Positions 35,630 through 43,721 of a stretch of 64,000 nucleotides of DNA are shown in pieces (position 1 is the stretch's first letter; each line of letters starts with the position of its first letter). Source of the DNA: CAITNM01 sp021298215. Lineage in GTDB: Bacteria; Pseudomonadota; Alphaproteobacteria; Paracaedibacterales; CAITNM01. The DNA lies in the NCBI GenBank assembly GCA_046309815.1, contig JBKCOJ010000010.1, positions 1 to 64,000 of the forward strand. The letters run 5' to 3'. The notes below the pieces were generated by a model. The model saw only the letters and a program-made list of their open reading frames with translations, had not been told where the DNA came from and did no database searches. Position numbers and translations under genes: made by a program.

Positions 35630-36712
35630 TCAAAAAGGGGAAGGTGGCAAAATAAAATCTGGCATAAAAGAAAAAGAAGAGTAATCAATTTCTTCATCAC
35701 TTGATTCATCGTCTTCTTTTTGGGGACTCTTTCTAGTTTTCTTTGGATTAATGAGTTTTCCATTTGCGTCGAATTCAAGACTGTTTCTTCTGCCTCTGTT
35801 GTTATAATTTCTTTCTTTTAGTTTTTGTATTTTGTCTTCTACTATTGGTCGATTTGGCTTAGAAGCAGGTAAAGATATTATTGTTGTGCTGTTAGAAGTG
35901 GGTGTTTGTTCTATCTCGTTATTTCCAAAAGAACCCATCATAACATTTTGTTGATAAACTTTATCTGTAAGAGCTTCCATTAATGACAATAAAAAAACAC
36001 TGTAAACGGGTTTGCCAGAAAAATTCTTTTTTTGGGAGACACGGGCTTTTATATATTCAGTAAGATTGGGATAAAGAGTATTTATCACATCTTCAAGTCG
36101 AAGTGTTGGGTGTAGATCAAGAGCAAAAGCTATTTCTTGCTGAAGTGATTGATTTAAGGAAACATCTTCTTCTGTTCCGTTTAGTCTGAACCATATGCAA
36201 TAAAATTTTTTGCAAAAAGCTTGTATTATCCATTCTTGGTTTTTTGCACCGTGAGGGTCTGGTGTGAAAGTAGTCTTTGCAAAAATGGCCACAGCATCAG
36301 TTAAAATGCGACGATCAAAGAAGTGGTAAGGATCAAAAAGAAGAGGTCCAGAATGAGGTTTTTTTAAAGCGTACTTACTTAATATTGCATTTGCTAATGA
36401 AATTATTTCATTAATGATGGGTGGGGCCGAAAGTTCTGTAACGATTGTATCAATAACTTCCGATGAGGGAAGATCGTACAAAAGCGGTTTTGAATGACGC
36501 AAGATTAATTCATTAAATTGCGTCGGATTTAGAAAGTCATTTTTTTCCCAAAATGAAGCAGAGAAAAAGGTGAAAAATTCAACTTTAGGTGACCTTTGAG
36601 CAGAAACTATTTGCTGTTGAGGATTTTCATCATCGTCAATATCTAAAGCTGTTGCTGAATGTAAAAAACTGTAAATAACAAAAATGCATAAGACAAAAAA
36701 ATTCCTCGACAT
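35630..36712 (-). CDS. Secreted hypothetical protein, paralogue of the 36783 gene
   Basis: The 360-residue product of unknown family has a signal peptide (MSRNFFVLCIFVIYSFLHSATA). A helical central region contains SLANAIL, a DPYHFFDRRIL motif and SVFLLSLMEALTDKVYQQ. The C-terminus is low-complexity, basic and then acidic (KKTRKSPQKEDDESSDEEID). The same ordered motifs occur in the neighbouring product, so the two are diverged tandem duplicates. The acidic and basic tail and export signal fit a secreted effector-like protein. That is inference. Confidence 0.65.
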   Translation of the reverse strand: MSRNFFVLCIFVIYSFLHSATALDIDDDENPQQQIVSAQRSPKVEFFTFFSASFWEKNDFLNPTQFNELILRHSKPLLYDLPSSEVIDTIVTELSAPPIINEIISLANAILSKYALKKPHSGPLLFDPYHFFDRRILTDAVAIFAKTTFTPDPHGAKNQEWIIQAFCKKFYCIWFRLNGTEEDVSLNQSLQQEIAFALDLHPTLRLEDVINTLYPNLTEYIKARVSQKKNFSGKPVYSVFLLSLMEALTDKVYQQNVMMGSFGNNEIEQTPTSNSTTIISLPASKPNRPIVEDKIQKLKERNYNNRGRRNSLEFDANGKLINPKKTRKSPQKEDDESSDEEIDYSSFSFMPDFILPPSPF

Positions 36713-36782
36713 ATGCCAGACATATTGGTTGATTATTCATAAATTGTAGAGATAGAAATGATGAATGAGCAAGGATTACTCT

Positions 36783-37871
36783 TTAATTATTGCTTGCTTG
36801 CAATTCTTCAAATTCTTCAAAATAGCTGCTAAACCTTGAATTTGAGGGTTGTGAAGAGGAAGCGCTAAGAGCATAGAGAGTTCGTGCAAGAATCCTGCTG
36901 TTACGTTTTGGATTTGGAGCTACTCTAGCAGATGTTAAAGAAGAGTTTTGCAAAGATGCTGGTTTTTTATTGAGTGGAAGGTTCACGGAAGCAGGTACTA
37001 TTACTTGCATTTGAATAGGCTCATATGTTTTAGGTGCAAGCGCATGCATTAAAGAGAGCGTAAAATAGGTGATCATTAAATCCTTTCGCATATCAACAAA
37101 ATTCTCGTTGAGCCACTTTGTTAAAGCGGGGTATGTTTGTTGAAATTCTTCATGGTAACTAGGTCCAAAGCCAACAATTTTTCCTATCTTGAGATGTAGA
37201 GTAATATTGAGTTCACTATTGTTATTAGATTGATATAGATTCTTCCATATTTGAGAGAAAGCAGACATAAAAATTTGTTGCTTCGAATGATTGATTTTTT
37301 CAGGCCTATTTATAATTCCAAAAAACGATCGCAGAGTAGTTCGCAAAATTTCTCGATCATAAAGATAGATAGAATTGAAGGTGATGAAAGTTTGTTTAGG
37401 ATAATTTAATGTTGGCAGAAGTTCATTTGCTAGTGCATTAATATTCTTTAGTGCAGCTTTATTGCTTGACTCAAAAAGCTCATCAAATTTTTGCTGTAGG
37501 ATTTGATTATTTACTGAAGGAAAGGATGGTCTTCTTTCCATCATTGATTCGTAAGCGTAAGGATCAGCAATAGCCCTTAGCGGTGTGGTGAAGGATGAGT
37601 TTGAATTAAGAAAAATCCCTAATTTTTTGAGCGTTTCTGGATTGATGAAATATATGTCTGCTCTTCTTCCCATTTCGTAAGTATTTATGAAAATAAGAAA
37701 ACCTTGTTGACTTCCCATGGAGTTAGCAAGCTTAGTCATGGTGGTGTGCGTTTTAAGATGCTTGATTTCTTCATCGTCATAATGCGTATCGGTACAGGAT
37801 AAAGTTATATTTAGATAAAAAAGCATAAAGAAAAGTAATTGAAACATGCAGAAAACAAAAATTTTAATCAA
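36783..37871 (-). CDS. Secreted hypothetical protein, paralogue of the 35630 gene
   Basis: The 362-residue product from TTG 37871 (a later start at ATG 37847 is possible) begins with a hydrophobic export signal (FCMFQLLFFMLFYLNITLS). Shared with its neighbour, in the same order, are ALANELLP, a NSIYLYDREIL motif, a QTYPALTKWL segment and TYFTLSLMHALAPKTYEP. Outside these segments identity is low. The C-terminus is Ser/Ala-rich instead of acidic. The function is unknown. Confidence 0.65.
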   Translation of the reverse strand: MIKIFVFCMFQLLFFMLFYLNITLSCTDTHYDDEEIKHLKTHTTMTKLANSMGSQQGFLIFINTYEMGRRADIYFINPETLKKLGIFLNSNSSFTTPLRAIADPYAYESMMERRPSFPSVNNQILQQKFDELFESSNKAALKNINALANELLPTLNYPKQTFITFNSIYLYDREILRTTLRSFFGIINRPEKINHSKQQIFMSAFSQIWKNLYQSNNNSELNITLHLKIGKIVGFGPSYHEEFQQTYPALTKWLNENFVDMRKDLMITYFTLSLMHALAPKTYEPIQMQVIVPASVNLPLNKKPASLQNSSLTSARVAPNPKRNSRILARTLYALSASSSQPSNSRFSSYFEEFEELQASNN

Positions 37872-37988
37872 AATTCATCGCTGCAGTTTAAACGCTGATA
37901 AGGGAAAATGAAATACTATTTTTGGCTCACTTGCTTTTTAAAAAAAAGGTGAGCTAGCATTAAAAAGTAGCTTGAAAAAGGATGACCT

Positions 37989-38285
37989 ATGCTTAACGTA
38001 GTTGCGGCGATTTTTGTGGTTTTTGGATTGATTGGGTTATTTGCATTGATACTTCGTTATTTTCAGCAGTCCGGACGATTTTCTTTTCCTCTTTTAAATG
38101 CTAAGCAGCAAGGTGTTATCGTAGAACCTCCAATCATTCTTGATAGCAAGCGTCGTATTGTGAATATTACGCACCGCGGGCAGCGGTATGTTTTAATGCT
38201 TGGTCCTAATAATGATGTATTGTTAGAAACGTCCTCGGCAGCTCGTTCAATTGAAGTAGCGGAGTTTGATAGAAAGAATGTCTAA
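37989..38285 (+). CDS. fliO: Flagellar biosynthetic protein FliO-like
   Basis: The 98-residue protein has one N-terminal membrane helix (VVAAIFVVFGLIGLFALIL) and a small cytoplasmic domain with the FliO-like run RRIVNITHRGQRYVLMLGPN. FliO helps assemble the FliP ring of the flagellar export gate. Its 3' end overlaps fliP by eight bases, the conserved fliO-fliP order. Confidence 0.8.
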   Translation: MLNVVAAIFVVFGLIGLFALILRYFQQSGRFSFPLLNAKQQGVIVEPPIILDSKRRIVNITHRGQRYVLMLGPNNDVLLETSSAARSIEVAEFDRKNV

Positions 38286-39051
38286 TTTTTTAAAGAACTT
38301 TCAAGTGAGACGTTTGCATGTTAATAATGCATGCTGTATTGCGGCATTGCTGCTTATTTTTATGCAATCGCCTCTTAGTGCGGATAGCTTTACTCTTAAC
38401 TTAGGCGATACAAGCGGTAGTTTGATTGGGCGCATGATTCAACTGAGCGCGTTGATGGCGCTTTTAACTATAGCACCTTCAATTATTATTGTGGTGACCT
38501 CCTTCACGCGTATTGTTGTTGTGTTTTCTTTTTTGCGAAATGCGCTTGGTACACAGCAATCACCGCCAAATATGATTTTAATAAGCTTAGCCATATTTTT
38601 AACACTATTTATTATGGGGCCGGTCTTTAATAAGGCATATCAAGAAGGCGTATCGCCTTTAATGGACAACAAAATTTCCTATGAAACGGCCTATGAAAAA
38701 ATTTGTGATCCGTTGCATATTTTTATGCGCAAAAATGTGCGTGAAAAGGACCTTGAACTGTTCATGTTTTTAAGTAAGGAAAAGGAAGTTAAATCGGCAA
38801 AAGATGTGCCAATGCGTATTCTTGTGCCAGCATTCGTGATTAGTGAGTTGCGACGTGGCTTTGAAATTGGCTTCTTAATTTATTTACCATTCGTGGTTAT
38901 TGATATGGTGATTGCCAGTATTCTCATGAGTATGGGGATGATGATGTTGCCACCGATGTTGATTTCGATGCCGTTTAAGATTGTCTTTTTTGTATTGATT
39001 GACGGCTGGAATATGCTATGCGGCAGCTTGGTTAATAGTTTCAGTATGTGA
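38278..39051 (+). CDS. fliP: Flagellar export gate protein FliP
   Basis: ATG 38278 gives 257 residues; the TTG four codons earlier is less likely. A signal-like hydrophobic start (IAALLLIFMQSPLSA) is followed by the highly conserved IIIVVTSFTRIVVVFSFLRN. After it come ALGTQQSPPNMILISLAIFL, RILVPAFVISELRRGFEIGF and LPPMLISMPFKI. FliP forms the core of the export gate pore. No fliQ, fliR or flhB follows within the window, so the flagellar genes are dispersed. Confidence 0.95.
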   Translation: MSNFLKNFQVRRLHVNNACCIAALLLIFMQSPLSADSFTLNLGDTSGSLIGRMIQLSALMALLTIAPSIIIVVTSFTRIVVVFSFLRNALGTQQSPPNMILISLAIFLTLFIMGPVFNKAYQEGVSPLMDNKISYETAYEKICDPLHIFMRKNVREKDLELFMFLSKEKEVKSAKDVPMRILVPAFVISELRRGFEIGFLIYLPFVVIDMVIASILMSMGMMMLPPMLISMPFKIVFFVLIDGWNMLCGSLVNSFSM

Positions 39052-39196
39052 TTTTTTGTAACATTTTGGGGAATATTTTTTCATCTCTTGATTGGTATCA
39101 ATATCGATAAATTCTAGCTTTATTGATTCAAAAAAATGCTTGATGTTGATTTTATGTTAATATTTGTATAGAGATATTATTGAAAAGGGGTTAGCA

Positions 39197-39517
39197 ATGA
39201 AAATATTTAAAATAACTTTAATTGTAATGATTACACTTAGTGTTGTTTTTGCTTCTGAAAATGACGAAATTGCAGAACAATTTGCTGAGGGGATGAAGCA
39301 AGCTGTGGTTACAAGATTTCACGATCGAAATCCTCCTACAAATGATCCAGAAGCAGACCAAAAAAAGTTTCGCGAAGAATTAGCACTGTTGATGCTTGCA
39401 CTGAACGTACTGAAGATTGGTGAGATAAATGGTCATAATTTATGGGATAGTATTCCTCCTGCCGAGTTGACAAACTCGGTGCTTACTATGATGGATACAT
39501 TGCGTAATAAAAGATGA
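39197..39517 (+). CDS. Small secreted hypothetical protein
   Basis: ATG 39197 has AAGGGG at good spacing, so I prefer it to the frame from 39164. The 106-residue product has a signal peptide (MKIFKITLIVMITLSVVFA) and a small, mostly helical mature part (EIAEQFAEGMKQAVVTRF; ELALLMLALNVLKIGEI). No family is recognised. A strong hairpin with a T-run follows. Confidence 0.65.
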   Translation: MKIFKITLIVMITLSVVFASENDEIAEQFAEGMKQAVVTRFHDRNPPTNDPEADQKKFREELALLMLALNVLKIGEINGHNLWDSIPPAELTNSVLTMMDTLRNKR

Positions 39518-39562
39518 GATTTTCGAACAATAACAAGTAATCTAAAAATAATCGCTAAATTT

Positions 39563-39604
39563 TGTCTTAAGGTAATGTTTTTCCTTAAGACATTTAGTTT
39601 TTTA
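39563..39604 (+). terminator. Intrinsic terminator
   Basis: TGTCTTAAGG (39563-39572) pairs perfectly with CCTTAAGACA (39583-39592). TTTAGTTTTTT follows. It closes the small secreted gene ending at 39517. Confidence 0.7.
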
Positions 39605-39624
39605 CCTCCCTGCGTCCATTCAAA

Positions 39625-39855
39625 TCAGGATTTCTCTACCCATTGATCTTCTTTTTTTGTGTACTTTTTCTTAACTGCTGCCCAAGCAACTTTATGAGCA
39701 ACCTGTTCCCTTGTTTCTGAAGAATTTCTTCGTTCTTTTGGGCTTTTATATTCATCCCAAGCAGAATTAAATGCTGAACGATAAATATCCTGAGCATGGT
39801 CAGGAAGATGCTTTGTGACAGATTCTGGTAAATCAGAATTATTTGCATAAGGCAT
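39625..39855 (-). CDS. ChaB family protein
   Basis: A 76-residue ChaB-domain protein starting at ATG 39855, where GGAGG precedes by a proper distance. The upstream in-frame ATG overlaps that site and is rejected. It has the family pattern DLPESVTKHLPDHAQDIYRS, FNSAWDEYK and HKVAWAAVKKKY. ChaB was named a cation transport regulator but its biochemistry is unclear. In many alphaproteobacteria it belongs to general-stress gene sets. A tiny membrane peptide gene precedes it in the same direction. Confidence 0.88.
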   Translation of the reverse strand: MPYANNSDLPESVTKHLPDHAQDIYRSAFNSAWDEYKSPKERRNSSETREQVAHKVAWAAVKKKYTKKEDQWVEKS

Positions 39856-39917
39856 AAAGACCTCCATCTAATTGAGGCTGCAATTAAGTAGTTATTTAGA
39901 TTTCCTAGCTTTATAGG

Positions 39918-40046
39918 TTACCAGCAACAGCAGCCGCTTAGCAACAGCAATACTGCCCCTAATCCAATTCTTATTATTCCATAGCTCTTTGAAGCGGGGG
40001 TTACATACTCCATAGCATGTTTTCTCTCAGAATGATGAATCACCAT
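39918..40046 (-). CDS. Small membrane peptide ending in a Cys cluster
   Basis: This 42-residue frame has a strong GGAGG ribosome binding site (40052-40056). The product has a polar N-terminus (MVIHHSERKH), one hydrophobic segment (IIRIGLGAVLLLLSG) and a terminal CCCW. It lies 62 bases upstream of chaB in the same direction. It is too short for homology judgement, but the ribosome binding site and the protein-like composition support it. It may be a tail-anchored or acylated stress peptide. Confidence 0.5.
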   Translation of the reverse strand: MVIHHSERKHAMEYVTPASKSYGIIRIGLGAVLLLLSGCCCW

Positions 40047-40160
40047 GATTTGCCTCCTTAAAAACATATTTCACCAACCTAATAGGCCTTTATAAGAAAA
40101 ATTAATAGGTGAAAAAAAATGTTTTTTTAACGTTAAATGTATGTTAGAAGCATGGTCATT

Positions 40161-40880
40161 TTATATCGACGCTTCCCATAGAATAAGCCCCGACCACATC
40201 ATTACCAATTCCGGGAATGGAGATGATTCATCAAGCCAATTATGAGCAAATTCTGGTAAAGGAGAGATACGAGTGTCTTTTGTGAAATGGCTGTCGCTGC
40301 AATCGATAGCATCTATTTCTTTTAAAAAACTATGCGGTTTTATAATGGTGCATAAATCTCCTTTATACGCGCCATAACGCGTGAAGAGTGCTCCTGTATG
40401 TCCAAGTTGTGCATCAGTTTGTATATTCACAAAATCGGTTTGTGGATTTAGAATTTTACGTTCAATAGATGCGTTTAATACACGATCAAATTCAGTAGCA
40501 ATCTCATTCGCATGTTCTAAGGAGGTCGGATATATGGTTATAAATTTTCCTGATTGTTGAGGCTGAAAGCTTAAATGTCTTAGTCCAGCATACGTGGTGT
40601 ATTTAAAATGAGCATTATGAGATTCTAAAACAGGTAATGCTAAATCAAAGATTGTATCCATGCTTTCCAAAGTTGCCGAAAGATGCAATTTCCAGCCTTG
40701 AAATATGGGTGTAGAACCTACAAGTACAAATGTTTTTTTGCCATTTTTAGGAAAATTGGCAGCTCGTGCATCAGCGTAACTATCATAAATAATGTCGATA
40801 TTTTCAGCAGCGCCTGATACATAAGGACTTTTTATAAAAATGAAAAATACGACAATAATAAGTACTATTTTTTGAATCAC
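40161..40880 (-). CDS. Secreted protein resembling the LanKC N-terminal/OspF-type lyase domain
   Basis: The 239-residue product has a signal peptide (MIQKIVLIIVVFFIFIKSPY...SGA). The rest resembles the N-terminal domain of class III lanthipeptide synthetases: GWKLHLSATLESMDTIFDL, HFKYTTY, SGKFITIYPTS and FTRYGAYKGD. In that fold, shared with the phosphothreonine lyases OspF/SpvC, the KxH pair (Lys64, His66), Lys93 in FKYT and the FITIY strand (Tyr117) line the active site. All are present here. No kinase or cyclase domain and no precursor peptide are nearby. A secreted stand-alone lyase is the best inference. Confidence 0.6.
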   Translation of the reverse strand: MIQKIVLIIVVFFIFIKSPYVSGAAENIDIIYDSYADARAANFPKNGKKTFVLVGSTPIFQGWKLHLSATLESMDTIFDLALPVLESHNAHFKYTTYAGLRHLSFQPQQSGKFITIYPTSLEHANEIATEFDRVLNASIERKILNPQTDFVNIQTDAQLGHTGALFTRYGAYKGDLCTIIKPHSFLKEIDAIDCSDSHFTKDTRISPLPEFAHNWLDESSPFPELVMMWSGLILWEASI

Positions 40881-40976
40881 CTTTTCCCTCTTTTTTATTT
40901 TTCTTCATCATACGGGAGTATTTCTATACAACTCGTTAATTAAAGAAAAATTACAGATTAAAGAGGTTAAGGATTG

Positions 40977-41765
40977 TTAGGAAAGGGGCACAAATCGAAC
41001 CGCAAGGACAGAATGCTGGGTTATTTCTCCTTGTTTATTTTTACGCACAACTGTAAGCCGTTGATCGTGATTAGGTTTGCCTAAAGGAATAATCATAATT
41101 CCATCGTTAGCAAGCTGTTCTAATAATGCTGATGGTATAGTTTCTGAGGCAGCGGTGACAATAATTTTATTGTAAGGAGCATGCTCTCTCCATCCTTGAG
41201 CACCATCTCTTTTTGCGACATGAACATTTCCATAGCCAAATTGAATAAGCCTTTGTTGAGCGGTTTGTGCAAGAACAGTACTAGTTTCAACGCTATGCAC
41301 CTCATCAGCTAATTGGCTGAGAATTGCCGCTTGGTACCCAGATCCTGTGCCTATTTCAAGCACCTTATCAAAAGAATGAACATCTAAAAGTTCCGTCATT
41401 ATCGCTACAATAAAAGGTTGAGATATGGTTTGCCCTTCTTCAATAGGAAGGGCTGTGTTGTCATACGCTAGATACTCATCGCCTGGTCGTACGAATAAAT
41501 GACGAGGTACTAGATTCAGCGCTCTTAAGACTTTAGAAGAAATGCAGCTTATTCCTGTTTGTTTAGCTGTCTTTTCTACTTGCTTGTCTATTTCTTTTAG
41601 TAATCGTTTGTGCGCTTCTTGGTAGCGTTTAAGGGATAAGTTCATAACCATACCTCCTGCTTGTATGTTTGCGACTCTTTCAGATAAGCAAAGTACGTAA
41701 CACCCCTGAGTATTTGCAAGAAGGCTTAATTTTAGGAGGTATACCAGGATAAGTAGCGTGTGCAT
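40977..41765 (-). CDS. pcm: Protein-L-isoaspartate O-methyltransferase with optional signal peptide
   Basis: Pcm methylates L-isoaspartyl residues to start repair of aged proteins. The core has VPRHLFVRP, the GQTISQPFIVAIMTELLDV segment, VLEIGTGSGYQAAILSQLA and RDGAQGW. The frame opens at ATG 41765 behind AGGAGG and first encodes a hydrophobic leader (MHTLLILVYLLKLSLLANTQ). A second AGGAGG at 41653-41658 precedes an internal ATG at 41645, which gives a standard cytoplasmic Pcm of 222 residues. Both starts look usable, so exported and cytoplasmic forms may be made. Confidence 0.93.
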   Translation of the reverse strand: MHTLLILVYLLKLSLLANTQGCYVLCLSERVANIQAGGMVMNLSLKRYQEAHKRLLKEIDKQVEKTAKQTGISCISSKVLRALNLVPRHLFVRPGDEYLAYDNTALPIEEGQTISQPFIVAIMTELLDVHSFDKVLEIGTGSGYQAAILSQLADEVHSVETSTVLAQTAQQRLIQFGYGNVHVAKRDGAQGWREHAPYNKIIVTAASETIPSALLEQLANDGIMIIPLGKPNHDQRLTVVRKNKQGEITQHSVLAVRFVPLS

Positions 41766-41868
41766 ATAGGCCTCCTTTTTAGAACTTCAAAGGCATAGTT
41801 GAGGTTGGTATAGGCTTGGTTTAAAGCATTGTCAACCCGCCTTAAGAATGTGACGTGAGAGAGGTTTT

Positions 41869-41964
41869 ATGCATAAAGAACTCAGTTATAAAAGTTTTTT
41901 ACTCCACCTATTTTGCCAAAATAAAACAGATATAGTAGATTTGCTCCAGGGTATTCAGGCATAA
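41869..41964 (+). CDS. Possible 31-codon leader ORF before lgt
   Basis: A short frame (MHKELSYKSFLLHLF...) starts at ATG 41869 behind GAGAGG and ends six bases before the lgt start. Its position suggests a translated leader that couples ribosomes into lgt. There is no homology argument and it may be chance. Confidence 0.22.
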   Translation: MHKELSYKSFLLHLFCQNKTDIVDLLQGIQA

Positions 41965-41970
41965 GCATTA

Positions 41971-42789
41971 ATGATCTCTTTTCCTTCTATTGATCCGGTG
42001 GCGCTAGCCTTCGGGCCTTTGAAAATTCATTGGTATGGCATTGCTTATGTGGCAGGTATTATTTTAGCCTGTCATTGGGCACATGGATTAATACGTCGTT
42101 TTCAATTTTCTATTTCTCATAAATTATTTGATGATCTTCTGCCTTATATCGTTATCGGCATCGTTGTGGGCGGACGTCTTGGCCACACCATGTTGTATGA
42201 GCCTGCTTATTATTTGAGTGATCCTTTAGAGATTTTTAAAGTATGGAAAGGCGGCATGTCTTTTCACGGTGGGTTAATTGGTGTGGTGCTGATGGCATTA
42301 ATTTACACAAAAAAACACCGATTAGATTTTTATGAGTTGGGTGACCTCATGGCGCTGATTTCTCCTATCGGGTTATTTTTTGGACGTTTAGCTAACTTTG
42401 TGAATGCGGAATTGTGCGGCATAGAGACATCGATGCCATGGGGTGTAATATTTCCCCATCAAGTTATTGCGCACCATCCAACGCAAATTTACGAGGCGCT
42501 ACTAGAAGGCTTAGCGTTGTTTTTAATTCTCAATGGCATGTATAGAAATTCATCCAAATTACGATCTTTTAAAGGTCTGACAGGGTGTTTATTTTTATTT
42601 TTATATGCACTCTTTCGCTTATGTGTTGAAGCGTTTAAAGTACAAGAAGTGGTCATGCAACTTGGCACATGCAAACTAGGAGTTGGTGTTATACTATGTA
42701 CGCTCATGCTTTCGCTAAGCATTCTGTTGATAATGGTGCGCCTTCGTGCATTCAAGACTATATCCGCAAAAACGGCCCCGTTACGGTAG
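41971..42789 (+). CDS. lgt: Prolipoprotein diacylglyceryl transferase
   Basis: The 272-residue membrane enzyme adds diacylglycerol to the lipobox Cys of prolipoproteins. It has the signature GGRLGHTMLYEPAYY, KGGMSFHGGLIG (catalytic-region His), the FFGRLANFVNAELCG motif, and the HPTQIYEALLEG segment. It has about seven membrane helices. The next gene begins inside its 3' end. The lgt-midA-pgeF order is a common alphaproteobacterial cluster. Confidence 0.96.
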   Translation: MISFPSIDPVALAFGPLKIHWYGIAYVAGIILACHWAHGLIRRFQFSISHKLFDDLLPYIVIGIVVGGRLGHTMLYEPAYYLSDPLEIFKVWKGGMSFHGGLIGVVLMALIYTKKHRLDFYELGDLMALISPIGLFFGRLANFVNAELCGIETSMPWGVIFPHQVIAHHPTQIYEALLEGLALFLILNGMYRNSSKLRSFKGLTGCLFLFLYALFRLCVEAFKVQEVVMQLGTCKLGVGVILCTLMLSLSILLIMVRLRAFKTISAKTAPLR

Positions 42790-43721
42790 AGGAAGCACAA
42801 AAGCTTGCTCTGTATCATCCCGAATTTGGCTATTATGTCCACAACAGTGTCATTGGAGCGCAAGGGGATTTTATAACGGCTCCGGAAATCTCTCAGCTTT
42901 TTGGCGAAATGCTTGCTTTTTGGTGTATTGCACAATGGCAAGAAGCTGGGATGCCACCTTCGTTACACCTTATAGAACTTGGCCCTGGGCGAGGGACGTT
43001 GCTTCAAGATATTTTACGTATCGGTGCGGGCCAGCAAGGTTTTTTAGATAGTTTAACAGTAAGCTGTGTTGAGGTTTGTTCGTATTTACGCGAACATCAA
43101 CAGCAAGCATTAGGGGAATATCCTTTTATTTTTTGGTATTCAAGCTTAGAAGACGTGCCTCACGGTGCCGATTTTACTATTGTTATTGCCAACGAATTTT
43201 TTGACACGTTGCCGGTGCGTCAATTTATTGGCCATGAAGAGCGGATGGTTCGTTATAGTGAACAAGAAAATACGCTGATTTTTTCACCACCAGGTAATCC
43301 AAAAACAATTAAAGAAGCATGTCCAATTGGTGAAGAAATTATGCACCAAATCATGCATCATTTATCTCCTGGGGTGGGACTTATTATTGATTACGGAGAT
43401 GACACTCCGCCTGAATCTCGGTTTGGTGATACGCTGCAAGCGTTGTTTCAGCATAAGCCGGTTGATGTGCTGCAAAGTTTAAGTTTTGCGGATGTGTCGC
43501 ATCAGGTGGATTTTCATAAATTATGCAGCGTTGCTACGAATTTTCGTTTTCAACCCCAAGGAAATTTCTTGCTAAGACTTGGCATTGAACAACGACTGGA
43601 AAAGCTTATTAATATCGCTTCTCCTGAGCAACGATTTGGCTTAACAACAGGAGCTACAAGACTGGTTGCTCCAACAGAAATGGGGCAACGTTTTAAAGTA
43701 TTAGAGGTATTTCAATGGTAG
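42696..43721 (+). CDS. MidA/NDUFAF7 family SAM-dependent methyltransferase
   Basis: From ATG 42696 the product is 341 residues and overlaps lgt by 94 bases. No later start keeps the conserved N-terminus QDYIRKNGPVTVEEAQKLAL. Landmarks are HPEFGYYVHNSVIGAQGDF, TAPEISQLFGEMLA, the SAM-binding LIELGPGRGTLLQDIL and VIANEFFDTLPVRQF. The mitochondrial homologue dimethylates an arginine of complex I subunit NDUFS2. A similar respiratory-chain role is plausible here. Confidence 0.9.
   Translation: MYAHAFAKHSVDNGAPSCIQDYIRKNGPVTVEEAQKLALYHPEFGYYVHNSVIGAQGDFITAPEISQLFGEMLAFWCIAQWQEAGMPPSLHLIELGPGRGTLLQDILRIGAGQQGFLDSLTVSCVEVCSYLREHQQQALGEYPFIFWYSSLEDVPHGADFTIVIANEFFDTLPVRQFIGHEERMVRYSEQENTLIFSPPGNPKTIKEACPIGEEIMHQIMHHLSPGVGLIIDYGDDTPPESRFGDTLQALFQHKPVDVLQSLSFADVSHQVDFHKLCSVATNFRFQPQGNFLLRLGIEQRLEKLINIASPEQRFGLTTGATRLVAPTEMGQRFKVLEVFQW

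Noticed and set aside
35557..35697. Small minus-strand frame beginning MKKLITLLFLLCQIL that overlaps the end of the 35630 gene
   Set aside because: It looks like a signal peptide, but it is the shifted reading of a T-rich coding end, with no ribosome binding site. About half of it lies inside another gene.
40161..41765. Lanthipeptide biosynthetic cluster
   Set aside because: Only the N-terminal lyase-like domain is present. There is no kinase, cyclase, precursor peptide or dedicated transporter nearby, and pcm downstream has an ordinary repair function.
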